A stretch of 64,000 bases of DNA from Nemophila menziesii (lineage: Eukaryota; Streptophyta; Magnoliopsida; Boraginales; Hydrophyllaceae), in NCBI GenBank assembly GCA_029959085.1, contig JARWIR010000018.1, forward strand, positions 20,335,001 through 20,399,000, read 5' to 3'. The position numbers were made by a program, and so were the translations under genes. Below, piece after piece: positions 33,252 through 44,777 of this stretch (position 1 is its first letter; every line of letters starts with the position of its first letter). The notes under the pieces were generated by a model. It did no database searches, was not told the origin of the DNA, and saw only the letters and a list, made by a program, of their open reading frames with translations.

Positions 33252-33481
33252 CAGTATACCGGCGGGTAAGGCCTGGTATACCGGAGCTACTATTCCTCCA
33301 GGTTCATGCTTCGTCAAAATACCCGAGGCGTGCACATGTGGGCACGGGTTTTTGTTCTGGCTGGCATATCGAAGCTGGCCTCCTTCGAAATTTGACTTTC
33401 TGCCTTGAACACGTGGTGACACCTGTGGGCTCGGGTTTTCTAAACGGCGGTATACCGCCGGTAAGGCCCCCGGTATACCGG
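33252..33481. repeat. Palindromic CCGGTATACCGG motif array, copy 1
   Basis: Four motifs in two pairs: 33252-33263, 33273-33284, 33446-33459 (GGCGGTATACCGCC, a perfect 14-bp palindrome) and 33470-33481 (CCGGTATACCGG, a perfect 12-bp palindrome). Members of a pair are separated by 9-10 bases rich in GGCC. Confidence 0.85.
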
Positions 33482-33880
33482 TGGCAGGTCAGAATACTCC
33501 CAAAAAATTCTGTTTTTTTTTTCAAACTCGATTTCTTTACTACCTGAACATCATAAACACTAATACCTTTCTCAAATATGAAATATCAACTAAAAATAAC
33601 TAAACTAAACATGAATTAAAAACCTACAAACATAAAAGAAACTACGGGTTGTCTCCCGTATAACACTTTTATTTTACGTCTTTCAAAGTTAGACGCGTTA
33701 CCTCGATTAAGAATGACGAAATTTACACCCATTGCCTCTAATTCCCACGAACTTCTCAGCTCTATTCTTTATAATCATGGGTGGTGCCATCCAAGAGTTC
33801 GTGGTTGGGGGTGTGTCTGGTGTTAACTTGATAGCATTACACTCCTCTGATGATCCACGCATAACCTCAGTTTCGAATCT

Positions 33881-34891
33881 TCATTCGTAAGAAAGAACGT
33901 CCTTCATGAATTTCAGATATTTTGGCATTCTTTTGAGAGCTTCTACAAACGGTATGTTAATCTTTATCTTGTTCACCATGTCAAGGAACTTCTGGAAATC
34001 TTTTTCGTTGTTCTTGGTTTTGACATGTGATGGGAATGGTGGAGGAGGACGTGTATTGGTTACCACTGGGCTCTCTTTCTTTTCTGGTGTCTTCTCTGGG
34101 ACACTCGTTTGTTCAATTACCTCTTCTACCTTGTCTTTAATTGTTTCTTCAACCACTTTTTCAGGAATAGAGGTTGGTTCTGGTTCTACTCTAGGTGGAG
34201 GTAATTGTTTTCCACTTCTTAATTCAACTGCATGACAAACATCATCTTCTGGAGCAATAGTATCACTTGGGAGTTGCCCTTTCGCAAAAATTTGAAGTTT
34301 ACTCTCCATTTGTGACATGGTATGCTCAAGATTCTTAAGCACCTTGGATTGGTTTTGGAATCTTTGCTGGCTAATCTTCATATTTTCTTCAACTAATTTC
34401 ATCAACTTAGCCATGCTTGAATTCAAACTCGAAGGTTGCTCTTGTATGGTTTGTTGCATTGAATAAATAGGTGGTTCTTGATAAGCTTCATTATACATCG
34501 GTGCTTCTTGATAAATAGGTTGTGAAGGATGATAAGATTGTGGTCGCGGTTGATAATATGTCTGTTGATTTCCGACCCAATTATGATTCTGTGGGGGTTG
34601 GTAATTAGCGTAATTTCCTTGATATTGATAATAACCATCATAATAATGGTTTCTTTGATAAGTTATGAAGGAAATCGAAGCTGGATTATTCATGCAATTC
34701 TCCCATGAGTGATCTCTTGCTCCACAACTACGACATAAAGGTGAAGTATGTACTAGATTTCCTTGAGCTATTTCTCGCGCTAGTTCGCGTAATTCATCAA
34801 GATCTCGGTCTATCTTGATGTCTAGAATATTCTTCATACTTGTATTAGCTTCTACAGGATCTAGTAATACGAAACTTTCCTTTCCTAACAA
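33881..34891 (-). CDS. Capsid-less Gag of TR-GAG copy 1 (about 336 aa)
   Basis: An intact frame with no in-frame ATG at its head (first Met is about codon 19). It starts LGKESFVLLDPVEAN, which aligns with residues 275-290 of the element B gag, that is, just after the capsid domain. It then has a charged helix, zinc knuckle C53-C56-H61-C66, a Tyr/Gln/Pro-rich segment, a coiled-coil, VELRSGKQLPPPRVEPEP, and the Athila gag end PFVEALKRMPKYLKFMKDVL. The N-terminal capsid half is deleted. The retained part could bind RNA or partner Gag. Initiation may need splicing or a non-ATG codon. Confidence 0.8.
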   Translation of the reverse strand: MLGKESFVLLDPVEANTSMKNILDIKIDRDLDELRELAREIAQGNLVHTSPLCRSCGARDHSWENCMNNPASISFITYQRNHYYDGYYQYQGNYANYQPPQNHNWVGNQQTYYQPRPQSYHPSQPIYQEAPMYNEAYQEPPIYSMQQTIQEQPSSLNSSMAKLMKLVEENMKISQQRFQNQSKVLKNLEHTMSQMESKLQIFAKGQLPSDTIAPEDDVCHAVELRSGKQLPPPRVEPEPTSIPEKVVEETIKDKVEEVIEQTSVPEKTPEKKESPVVTNTRPPPPFPSHVKTKNNEKDFQKFLDMVNKIKINIPFVEALKRMPKYLKFMKDVLSYE

Positions 34892-34998
34892 ATATGCTCT
34901 CGCCTAAAGATCTGTAAAACAAAAACTAAAAGAAAAAGCGTAAAATAGAACTAACTAAAATATAAACACTAGATATTTGCACAATGACTAACGATGTA

Positions 34999-35017
34999 GT
35001 CCCCGGCAGCGGCGCCA
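34999..35017 (-). other. TR-GAG copy 1 primer-binding site
   Basis: The minus strand TGGCGCCGCTGCCGGGGAC, six bases inside the 5' LTR edge, identical to elements B and copy 2. Confidence 0.9.
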
Positions 35018-35023
35018 AAAACT

Positions 35024-36547
35024 TGGTGTCGCCTAAGGTGTGATAAAATAATGATATAAATAAGTGCAAATAAACACCCTATGCTGAGCATGAATCTGCA
35101 AGTATTACAGGACGTATGAAAGTTTTAATGATAAGAAGATTCGTTCCTCAGAGACTACGAAAGTTAGAGAGAACTTATGCAAATTATCAACTGCAAATAT
35201 AAAAAGCTAGAATAATAATACGCAAGAGAAAGAAAGATAAAACTATCTTTATTTGGTTTTTGAATAAAAAAACTAAACTAATAAATTAAAGACAGAAAAC
35301 TAAATAAGCTAAGAACAAATAGTATGATAGTTTAGTCTGAGTAATTAGCAAGTAATCCCCTCTAGTTTTGCCGTTCTAAACATGTAAGGGTGAATCATGT
35401 AGTATTTCAATAGTTGGTTTCAATTGCGCTAGGTAGTTTTAAATAGGGTTTACCTGTGTCAATAAGAACCTAAGCAAACTCTTCCTGCAATTGATTAAAT
35501 AGCAATACACTAAACCATTGGCTATCTAGTTAGGCTGATTTGTCAGATCTAAACCTTATTCTAGACATTATGTGCTAATCCTATAGTTAAGTATACCATT
35601 GACAATGGTTATCTAACTTCTATGATGGTAATCCTATATGTTGTACAACGCAAAGAACACAGAATATAAATCCATAAAAAGAGAAATCAAAACATAAATT
35701 CAATTTAAAACATAGAATTCCCAAATTAGATAGATGTCAACCAAACCTAGGGTTCATACATATATGCTAAAAACTCAAGCTAAATATAATTTAGTTCATA
35801 CTAAGAAAGAAAATAAAAAAATTACATAATTGAAGGTTGAAGAAGACATGATTGATGCACAGCTCCTTCCAGACTTCTTTTCTTGTGTTATAGCTTCTTC
35901 CTGGCTTAAGGTTTAGCCAATGATCCGTTAGGATCTACCAAGGATGATTTTCTAATGATAATAGGTTGTATTTATAGTGTATAGGAAGCCCTAATTCGTT
36001 TTCTTGAAGGAGAAGGTAAGTAGTGGACTCCTAGCCCAACTCAAATTCGTAACTCTAAAATATGGAATCAGCCCCGTTTTTGTTTTAGTCCTAACAGCTT
36101 CAATTCTTATCCGTTTGATGCTTATGAGTAGTCTAAATTCATCGTCTCGGAAAGATCTATAACTTTTCTCTTGACCGTTCTCCAAATTCCTCACCGATTT
36201 TGAGATATAAGCTGATTTGTGGTCGTGGGTGGTGAAATTCAGATTTATGACAGTTTTTCCTTTTCCATATTTTTAGCTTTTGTTTCCTTATCTTCAATTT
36301 CCATGTTTATCATCTTTCCTTTATCTCTTGGAACCAACTTGGACTCTAATTAATTACCATATATCTTTAAAGCTTCACACTAAATAAATAATTAAACCCA
36401 ATATGCTCTAAAAATAATAAATAATTAATTCAAGGCACAAAATAGGAAAGTGTACTAAATTATGAGAAAATCGACCTATACTCTAATAATTACACCTAAA
36501 ATGATATCTCCAAGTAATAATAAATCATCACAAATAGGGAGACATCA
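35024..36547 (-). repeat. TR-GAG copy 1 5' LTR, 1524 bp
   Basis: Plus-strand ends TGGTGTCGCC and GAGACATCA, matching 29140-30669. The minus-strand TATA-like box is at 35969-35976. Confidence 0.93.
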
Positions 36548-36851
36548 ATACATCAATACATCATTTCCATTTCTTCTGTCAAGCCTCGTGATACCGATGC
36601 TTGCTGGTTCAGCTACTGAAATGAAAGACGCGTCACACGTGCTTACAACCTGCGCATTCTGGATCTTGACGTCATTCTAATTGGGGATATCTGAATTTCC
36701 TTGCGTAGTAACAGAAGTGCTCGTCATAATGTTCTAATCGCCTCTAAAAAGATCGACCGTACCACAATTGGTAGCTCGAATCGCGTCCTTCGGTTTCAAC
36801 GTCCCATTCTCGTGAATGGACCTCATTTTACACTTCCAAATGTTCCACATC

Positions 36852-36903
<52 letters not shown>

Positions 36904-37140
36904 TACTATTCTCGGATCCCATCCGTAAGTCTTGAAATCTTAAGAAAATTTGAGAATCCAGTTGCCCAACATTTCCGAAACATTCTACTCGATTCCGAAA
37001 GGCCGAGCCTACCCTGAACTGCATGCATATTGGACATGATAGCAAATAGTTGATTGAAAGTCTCTGAGCGTTTGTTGCACCAGTAAAACTTATCGTCCTT
37101 AGCGCACCAATGAATTTTAAGATTTTTACTGGTTGGTAAT
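36548..37140 (-). pseudogene. LINE C middle fragment: zf-RVT and RNase H start
   Basis: The minus frame reads LPTSKNLKIHWCAKDDKFYWC, SETFNQLFAIM (zf-RVT finger), then a TA microsatellite, IMMWNIWKCKMRSIHENGTL and CDASFISVAEPASIGI, the RNase H start with its first catalytic Asp. It joins 38695 upstream across the solo LTR without loss of frame and 29139 downstream across TR-GAG copy 1. Confidence 0.85.
36854..36900. repeat. (TA)n microsatellite inside LINE C
   Basis: About 47 bases of TA repeat between the zf-RVT and RNase H segments. Confidence 0.96.
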
Positions 37141-38694
37141 TGGTTGCTCCTAGTTTGTGAGATAAATTAACACTAAATATGAGGAGAAAATAACCTCAAG
37201 TGTACGGGTCGTTCCAAGTAATAAAGTAAGTAAATCGGGATTAAAGTCTCCACAAGGATTGCTAGATCAGCTTGATATGTTTAAACAAGAAGTATAACTA
37301 ATTCCAATGATAAATAAAATAGATATTTGTTGGGTTTTTGAATGTTAAAAGACTAAATGCAAGAATACTAAATGAAGTAAATTAAACTAAAGTAAATACT
37401 AAAGAGATTACCCAAATAAGAGAGATATACTTGAGTCTCGCTTGGGTATCACCTAAGTTCATATAACTGATGCTTCACTTAAGGGTAAAATCGGTATTTT
37501 ACATTAGTCGGACCATAATATCCTCCTAACTCCCGCCAGGGTAGACTTAGGAGGAAATCCTACGGTACTACTGACCCCGCCAGGGTGACAATAAAGATAC
37601 TTTCAGATGATTAAGTAATTAACCCAATTGGCTACACGGTTAGTCAAGGCCGCCAGGCTTAATATCGAATACCACGCGTCTATGATCTAGTTCAGTAACC
37701 CCCCCCCCCCTTCCGGATGATCGTTGCCACTAGCGAATAGCCTAATTACTAAAACCTATTTCTAATTGGACAAATCAAAAATAGTAAACAAGAGCAAGAA
37801 AATAGTCAATATAGAAATGCGTGATTTAATTTAAATTGTAACAATCCCAAATTCGGGAAAACTTTAAAATTAAATAAACTAGGGTTCAATCCATATACCG
37901 ATTCTCAAGTATGTTTAGCACATAATTGAAATAAAAACAGAAATTTAACTAATAGAATACATAATTACTAAAACAGAAATAAAACTAGAAAGAACCTAAT
38001 TGGAATGTTTGGGTGTTGTTGAATAATCAACACTTCTCCAGCTTCTGCCTTTTGCTTCCAAGTGGTTCTGCTTTCTCGTCTCTCAGAAAATAAGTAATAA
38101 AATTAAGCGCACTAAATTAAAAGGTCTAAAAAGCCTTATATAGAGCTGAAAAACGGATTAGGCCCACCTTTTGGCTTAATTAAACGACTAAGGGCCCAAA
38201 TTCGTTTTATCAATTCCGCACTGTTGTACATAACTTCAGTAAAACAAGTGTAACTTTCGCATCGCAAGTCCAAAACTACAGAAACTACTACCCAAATTTC
38301 GCTAACTCAAAGGCCTATCTTTTTCATTTGAACCACCAAGTTCGAATCTTCACTGTTTAGGCTCAGGAAGGGCTACAAGTGATGACTTTCTAGTTTTCAA
38401 CGCTCCTCGACCTTCACTAAAGTGGTGTTTTTTGCTCCTTTAAAACTTTCTTTTGATCTTGGACTTTAAACTTCACTTCTTCTATTCATCATAATGCCTC
38501 CAAGCATTCATATACCTAGGAACTTCAAACTAAACATACAAACTAATGGACAAAAACTCTATAAATACAAATAATTCAAATCTAGAGGAAGAAAGTGCAT
38601 TATATCAAATTATGACAATAAATTAACTAAGTCCAGTTTCAACCTAAAATGATATCTCCTAATGGAGTTTTATCTCAAAAAAAGGGAGACATCA
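37141..38694 (-). mobile_element. Solo gypsy LTR, 1554 bp, in LINE C
   Basis: Plus-strand ends TGGTTGCTCC and GGGAGACATCA, with perfect 5-bp TSDs GTAAT at 37136-37140 and 38695-38699. The minus-strand start TGATGTCTCC matches the other gypsy LTRs, but the interior is a divergent subfamily (for example AACCTCAAGTGTACGGGTCG near 37190). No internal region remains, so it is a solo LTR from unequal recombination. Removing it rejoins the LINE frame exactly. Confidence 0.93.
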
Positions 38695-40330
38695 GTAATA
38701 CGTCTTTACATGCCTTCCATGAGAAAATCTGTACCTTAGCTGGTACGCTTAATTCCCAAATGGCCTCCCAAACTCCCCGCTTCTCTGATTTTTTAAAACT
38801 GAGGACTGTCCCATATCTAAAAATTTGTTGTTAGATAGAACTAGGTATTCTGGTTTGGTCGTGTACTCTCCAGTCCCAGTATGTGGCCAGATGAACATGT
38901 CTTGCACTTGCCATTGGAGGATGGACATTCTCTCAAATTCAATTATGGCTGGTTCTGTAAAATTTGAATCCATTATCTTGTCATCCCATGCATATTCGTC
39001 AATATTTATTAGTTGATCCACGGTATCTATATTAGAATGAGCAGGCTACTCTAGTATCCTCCCAGACTTCATCAACTTGTGGTCCCAAATGTTAGTACTT
39101 TCTCTATTGCCAGTTTGAATAGTCTCTTCTTGTCGTAGCACGTCTCTTCCCCCGAGTATGCTTGCCCACGACCAAGATCGAATTTGTCTCAGCTTAACAT
39201 TGAGAATTTATCTCGTGGGTGATATAGTCTTTTAAGAACTCTCGCGGCCAGAGATTCTGGATTCTATAAAAGTCTTCATTCTTGAGCGGGTAATAGCGAC
39301 GTGTTCATCCGTTTTTGATATCCCTGAACCCTATCCCACATATCACCTTGGTTATCGTCATCTTTTCTCATGCCACCCAATGGATTTTCCTTTTATCAAA
39401 GGAGTTCCAACAAAAAATTAGCAATAATATATGCCAGTTTTTGACAAAATGTGGTTTGAAAGGAAAAAGTTTACATCACGTAGGCCGAGACTTCTTGGAG
39501 CACCGCCTTGATCACAATTTCCTTGCCACCTTTTGACAAAATTTTAGTCTTCTATCCTTTAGTTTTCGAGAAAAATTTGTACAATCTATGTAATGGTCTC
39601 AATTTTTTATTGCTTATGGCGCAGTGGTATTCCTAAGTATTTTCCCAGATCTTGTGTTTCTTTAATTTGGAGAAAGTCGACGATGTCTCTCCTGATGGAT
39701 TCCAGATGTCCTTACTTAAACAAAAAGAGGATCTCCCAATATTTACCCGCTATCCAGATCATGAACAATAAGTCTCAGTACATTCTTGAGATTTTTATAT
39801 CTCTCGTCCCTCAAGCGCCAGTAAGAATAAAGAATTGTCTGCAAAAGGCAAGTGTGATAGAATTTGGCAGTTTCATATAATTTGGATTCCTGATAGCCTT
39901 TTGTTCTACTTTATTTTTAATTAGACTGGTAAGAGATTATAAGAAGTGAAAACAAAAGTTGATACAGTGGGTCACCCTGTGACAAGCCCCTCCCCCAAAC
40001 AAATTTGGGAGCCTTTCACCGTTGAGATTGATTTGGAACGACACAGTCAAGATGCAGTTTTTGATCCAGCGTATCCAAACTTGATGAAACCCCAGTTTAT
40101 CGATAATGAAAAGTATAAAGTCTTATATCATCTGGTCGTATGGTTTAGTCATATCAAGCTTAATATCTTCCATATGGTGGTTTCTTGTTTTTTTGTTCAT
40201 AAAAAAGGATACTTCTTTCACAATAATAATATTGTCTTGGATTGCACATCCCTTGATAAAGAGTGATTATCTCGGGGCGGTTAAGTCTTTCATGAATCTA
40301 TGTAACATGTTAGCTATTTTTTTGAGATAA
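38695..40330 (-). pseudogene. LINE C post-RT and RT thumb region
   Basis: Minus reading includes KYLGIPLRHKQ near 39620, IHWVA and GIGFRDI near 39360, then IIEFERMSILQWQVQDMFIW, TGTGEYTTKPEYLVL and AKVQIFSWKACKDVL up to 38700. These are the ordered landmarks after RT in plant LINEs. Stops and frame changes are frequent. Confidence 0.82.
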
Positions 40331-40690
40331 TCTTATATCCAAAGTTAACGCATGAGATAAGCCTGTAATAGCCCATTACTTCTTGGATATACCCCTTAGG
40401 TATAAGAGTGATCAAAATCTCGTTGAACTTATCAAGTGAGATACTGTTATTAAAGAAATCTTTTACCTCCAAGAGAACATCTTCCTTAATGATGTTCCAA
40501 TATTCATGATAAAACTTACCGTTAAGTCCATACTGGCCCAGATATTTGGTTGGGGCCATGTCAAAAACATCCTCCTGAACTTCCTCCGTAGTAGGTTCCC
40601 GATCGTTCATATTATTGGTAACTTTCGGGGAAACAAAGCTACTGCTTCTATCATATGTGACCCGCCTAATTCAGTAAACAATTTCCTGTA
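40314..40690 (-). pseudogene. LINE C reverse transcriptase N-terminal blocks
   Basis: A 98-codon frame reads TTEEVQEDVFDMAPTKYLGQ, GLNGKFYHEYW, FNEILITLIPKGYIQEVM and YRLISCVNFGYKIISK, RT blocks 0-2. The SLCN-type motif reads SCVN. The frame ends just before the catalytic palm. Confidence 0.9.
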
Positions 40691-41740
40691 AAAGCATGCA
40701 AAGTTAGATTTGATTTTTGTATCCATCTTTACCTTTTATACTTAAGATTCTATTATTTTTCCTCCACTGAGTGGTCGTGGCAAAAAATACTTAGTGTTAT
40801 TATCTCTGCACTTAATTCACACATGTCTTGCCCTATTTTCCTATTATTTTTCTTCTCTTGCACACAGTTGGTTTATTTATCCCCTAATTTGAGACTCTTC
40901 GTCCTGGGATATATGCGTCTAAGATTCACTATTAATCATGATTAATTCTTGTTCCAGCTCTCTGATTTGTCGTTTGTTATTTGGAAAAGTGTTCTTACTC
41001 CACATGCTTAGAGCATTTGTAGTGTCATTACGCTTTACAAGAAAGTAGACTCTTCCTCCACAAGACTAACACAAGCATCCTGGATCACCTCTCTACATTC
41101 TTGATGTTCCATCCAAAGGGTTTAGAATTTAATTTTTTTCCGAAGGTATATTTTTCCCATTGGAAAATAATAAAAGTGGTGAGTGATCTAAAGCATCTGT
41201 AAGGGGACAAACACCATTGTATTAGAATTTTTGGCGCTCTAGTCGGTACTAGTGAAAGTGCGATCTAATTTGATTTTTACCAGGTCATCTTCTGATCGAC
41301 GATTCGACCAAGTATAGAAATTCACATAATAATTTATTTCAAACAAAGATGAAGATACGGTAAAAAGATTAAGATAAATCAAGTGTTAAAGATTAGCAGG
41401 TCCTCGACTAAACTTCTCCCCAGATTTATAATATCGTTAAAGTCCCAAATCACTACCCAGGGGTCATCGTGATTCTCTTTCCATTTGAAATAAGTCATTA
41501 TAAAAAGGAATAAGTTCCTTGTACGTAGAAGGAGCATGAACTCATACCGAATAATATAGAAAAAACATATCATTGAAACGGAAAGTAATATAGTAGGGGT
41601 TACTGTTCATAACACTAGGATTCATACACCTATTACAAACACGCAAAATGTCCCCGAGTGCAACACAATATAGAAGGGTTCTTTAACAAAATGAAATTCA
41701 AAATTCAATTGTCTAACAACAAGAGGAACATCTATAGAAC
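40691..41740 (-). pseudogene. LINE C endonuclease region, decayed
   Basis: The clearest piece is the 41573-41379 frame with DDPWVVIWDFNDIINLG, the endonuclease GDFN segment with Gly replaced by Trp. The rest of the endonuclease and the spacer to RT are broken. The LINE ends at about 41740, where copy 3 gypsy sequence begins on the opposite strand. Confidence 0.7.
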
Positions 41741-42176
41741 TAAGCATAGTGTTAAATTAATGGATTTCCAGAGGAGTGTAATGCTACATATCAAATTAAG
41801 TTAACTCCAGACGCACATGCACCCAAGAACTCTTGGATGGGACCATCCATGGCTACAAAGAATAGATCTGAGAAGTTCGTGGGAATAAAAGGAAAGGGAT
41901 TCAAATTTCGCATGCCAAATATTAATAAATTTACTCATTGTTGGGGAGGTGATGTTCATACATGATCACCGAGGTACCACGTCGAACTAAACGATGTTAA
42001 ACAAAAGTGCTCTTGGGAGACACCCCTTGTTTTAAATAACTTTCTAGTTAATTTCTAAGTTACTGTTTATTATTAATGTGTTTACAAGCTAATAGGAGAG
42101 AAAGGTAGTGTGTTATATGTGAAGGAATTGAGTTTCGTCGAAAAGATGAAAAAATTGTGCTAACCAACAGCTTGGT

Positions 42177-42356
42177 GCGGTATACCGCGCCATCAACTAC
42201 GGTGCACCACAGGTCCAAAACCGTGGCGACAGTTTGTCACCATGGTATATTGCCGAGACAAAGATTATACGTGAAGAATTACCGTATCGAGAAAACGCGT
42301 CTACGTTTTTTTTCAACACAGGTCCGGTACACCGCACGATCCTTCCGGTGTACCGC
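42177..42356. repeat. Palindromic motif array, copy 3
   Basis: GCGGTATACCGC (42177-42188), CCGGTACACCGC (42324-42335) and CCGGTGTACCGC (42345-42356), with weaker forms near 42199 and 42243. Same location relative to the accessory ORF as in the other copies. Confidence 0.75.
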
Positions 42357-42795
42357 AGGCAAAAAAAAACCGTCGCGACTGTTTTTCACTACAGGTCACA
42401 GGCGAGGGATATTAAAATAACCGTCGTGATAATTCGCGGCTACGGTTTTTTTTACAATATATATATAGCTAAAACTTCAAAAGGCCATAACTTTGTGCTC
42501 GGAGGTCGGGATTCACTTTTTCAAAAACCTAGATTGCATATTTTTTCGAGATCTATCCAGTGGAGTAGGGAAAACCTGATTTTGAGTTAAAATAAAAACG
42601 CTTTTCAGACCCAAACCCTATAACACACCTTAAAACTTGATTAAACCGTCATTAAACATCATCAAATCATCAAGCTTTCAAGAGTTCTTCAACAACAATC
42701 AAGAATACATTCTTCTACCATTGATAATCATTTATCCAAGCAACAAACTCAAGCCACACCAATATTTCATAACTTTATGCTATCCTGGGTGTAAC

Positions 42796-43289
42796 TTGAG
42801 TTGTGGGTTATTCAAAGATGATAAACATAATGGATGCTATGGGTTACAAGAGGAAGTGTTCAATAATAGAGAAGAACAAGAAATAGCCTGGAGCTACAAA
42901 AGAAAAGGCCATTTACCTTGATGGTCCTATTAAAAAGAAACCAAAGATAGAGGCACCAGCACAACCACTACAAAGGATATTAACAGAAAGGATGAGTGTA
43001 CCACCAAGGCCTAAAAGCAAAGACAACAATCCAAGATCAAAGTTCTTCGTCAAATCTTAATGGAAATTTAGAGAGTATATCCACACCACCAGCATGGGCA
43101 GTTAAATTGATGGAAGAAATTATTAATCTAAAAAGAGAATTCAACGCCTGCTGGGATGAAATTTCAAGGATTAATCAGGCAATAAACGAAGTAACAGAAG
43201 ACTTGGATATTGATAATTATGCTTCTTCTTCGAAAGATGATTTGCTAGAGCTTTATGGCCAGGTACCCCGTTTTAATTCTTCTTCTTAA
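42796..43289 (+). pseudogene. Accessory ORF of copy 3, type II
   Basis: After a TTGAGTTGTGGGTT motif, one frame gives MDAMGYKRK..., another LDGPIKKKPKIEAPAQPL. The 42996-43289 frame then gives SISTPPAWAVKLMEEIINLK, WDEISRINQAINEVTEDLD and a Ser/Asp end before a stop at 43289. The pattern matches element A (7336-7814) and not copies 1 and 2. No domain is recognised. The helical tail suggests coiled-coil pairing, which is only inference. Confidence 0.5.
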
Positions 43290-44777
43290 ATTGCTTGTAT
43301 GCATTAGTTTAGGTAGTTTTAAATTTTATTTATTGATTCTTTTTTGAGTCATGGGGGCACGATTCACTTTTGAGTTGGGGGTGGGGATTCGTTGTCCTCG
43401 TCTTCCTTTTTTCAATTTTTGCATAAAGTTTAAATTTTTTAGGTTTGAATTGGCATAGAATTTATTGAATGTACCTATCTGAGCATGATTTAATTAAGTT
43501 AATAATAGTAGGTAGTATGTTTTTGAAAGGTGTCACAAATATGTTTAGTATGCATGTATGAAAACGGGAAATAAAAGATAGAAAAGTTAATGAGCAATGC
43601 TAAGAAGTCATGTTGAAACTTAGGGAGAGTTATTTGGTGTGTAGAACGTGAGGTTTGACATTAGTTGAAAACCCACTTATCTATGAACTAGTAGTGAAGA
43701 AGTAACGAAATCTGGTAGTTAGAAAAGTAAATAAGGCAGTTCTTTCATATTGAATCCACTTGAAGCCTTTTTAGCTTTCTCACCCCTTCTATTTGATTAT
43801 ATTATTATTTATCTGTCTTAGCCCTTCTGAGCCTTTCTAAATCCTTTTTATTAATCACATTATAAACCATACCCCTTAGTTTATAGGACTTATCCATATG
43901 ACTCGCTCTCGAATCGCAAAACCTGAGACAAGTCATTTTTAGAGCTTGAGTTTGGGTGGTGGGTTTCATCATTAGGGACATTGGGATTGGGAAATTGTAA
44001 TTGTGATATTATTAATGATGAACAAGTTATTATTGTATCCCTTTTTCGGGGTAATGGTAAATGAAAAAAAGCTGAAAAGCACGAATTTGAAAAGAAAAAA
44101 AATATTTATAAGAAAAAATAGCGTGATATCTCAACATCAAAAAGAGAGTCATAGTTATACAAGAGAAAAAATGAATATGAAAGATATTTGGATCGGCAAA
44201 GTGGAATTTTGTATATCATCATAAAAAAGGTTTTTACTTGGGTTATTTGGGGATGTACATCAAAGCATCAAAAATTGGGTTGAGTGAGAACATCTTCGAG
44301 TGAAAACTCAAGCTCTAGGGTGATTCATGGATGGAATGTGAGGAAAGAGCCGAAAGCTCACTTTTCATTATCCAAATATACCACACCGTTTGTAAGTCAT
44401 GTTATAATTGTAAAGACCTTAGGATTTCTAACTACTTGATGGAGAAACAATGGAGCTGTTAGGTTGTAGGCACGTGGACCATTGGATGCTATATTAGGAC
44501 CTATGAACAACCTATAGCCATTAACATGAACTAAGTTGAAAACCTCTCCTTCTGGCATTGCGAAGTTAATATGGACTTGAATTTGTGTAATGTTGATTAT
44601 GTGTATATTAAGCATACGTGTGCATTATTTCTTTAGCATTACTGCACGAGACGTTTTAGATATTATGCTCTATGATCATTCATTGTGTTCTATTCTTCTT
44701 CTCTGTTTATTATTTGACTACCCTACTGTTCTTTATTTTTATTGTATCGGGACGATACAACTTTGAGTTGGAGGTCT
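43290..44777 (+). other. Copy 3 3' non-coding region and PPT
   Basis: Polypurine-like motifs at 43370-43386, 43946-43963 and 44763-44777, the last being the PPT. No coding sequence with a known motif is seen. Confidence 0.75.

Larger units (their letters stand above)
29140..36547 (-). mobile_element. TR-GAG copy 1: complete gag-only Ty3/gypsy derivative
   Basis: A full-length 7408-bp element with LTRs 29140-30669 and 35024-36547, flanked by perfect 5-bp TSDs ATACA (29135-29139 and 36548-36552). PBS and PPT are in place. The 4.35-kb interior holds a capsid-less gag (33881-34891), a palindromic motif array, an accessory ORF (32399-33004) and a long non-coding region. There is no protease, RT, RNase H or integrase. 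LTRs differ at roughly 24 sites in their first 370 bases by eye, so it is not recent. It is inserted in LINE C. Confidence 0.93.
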
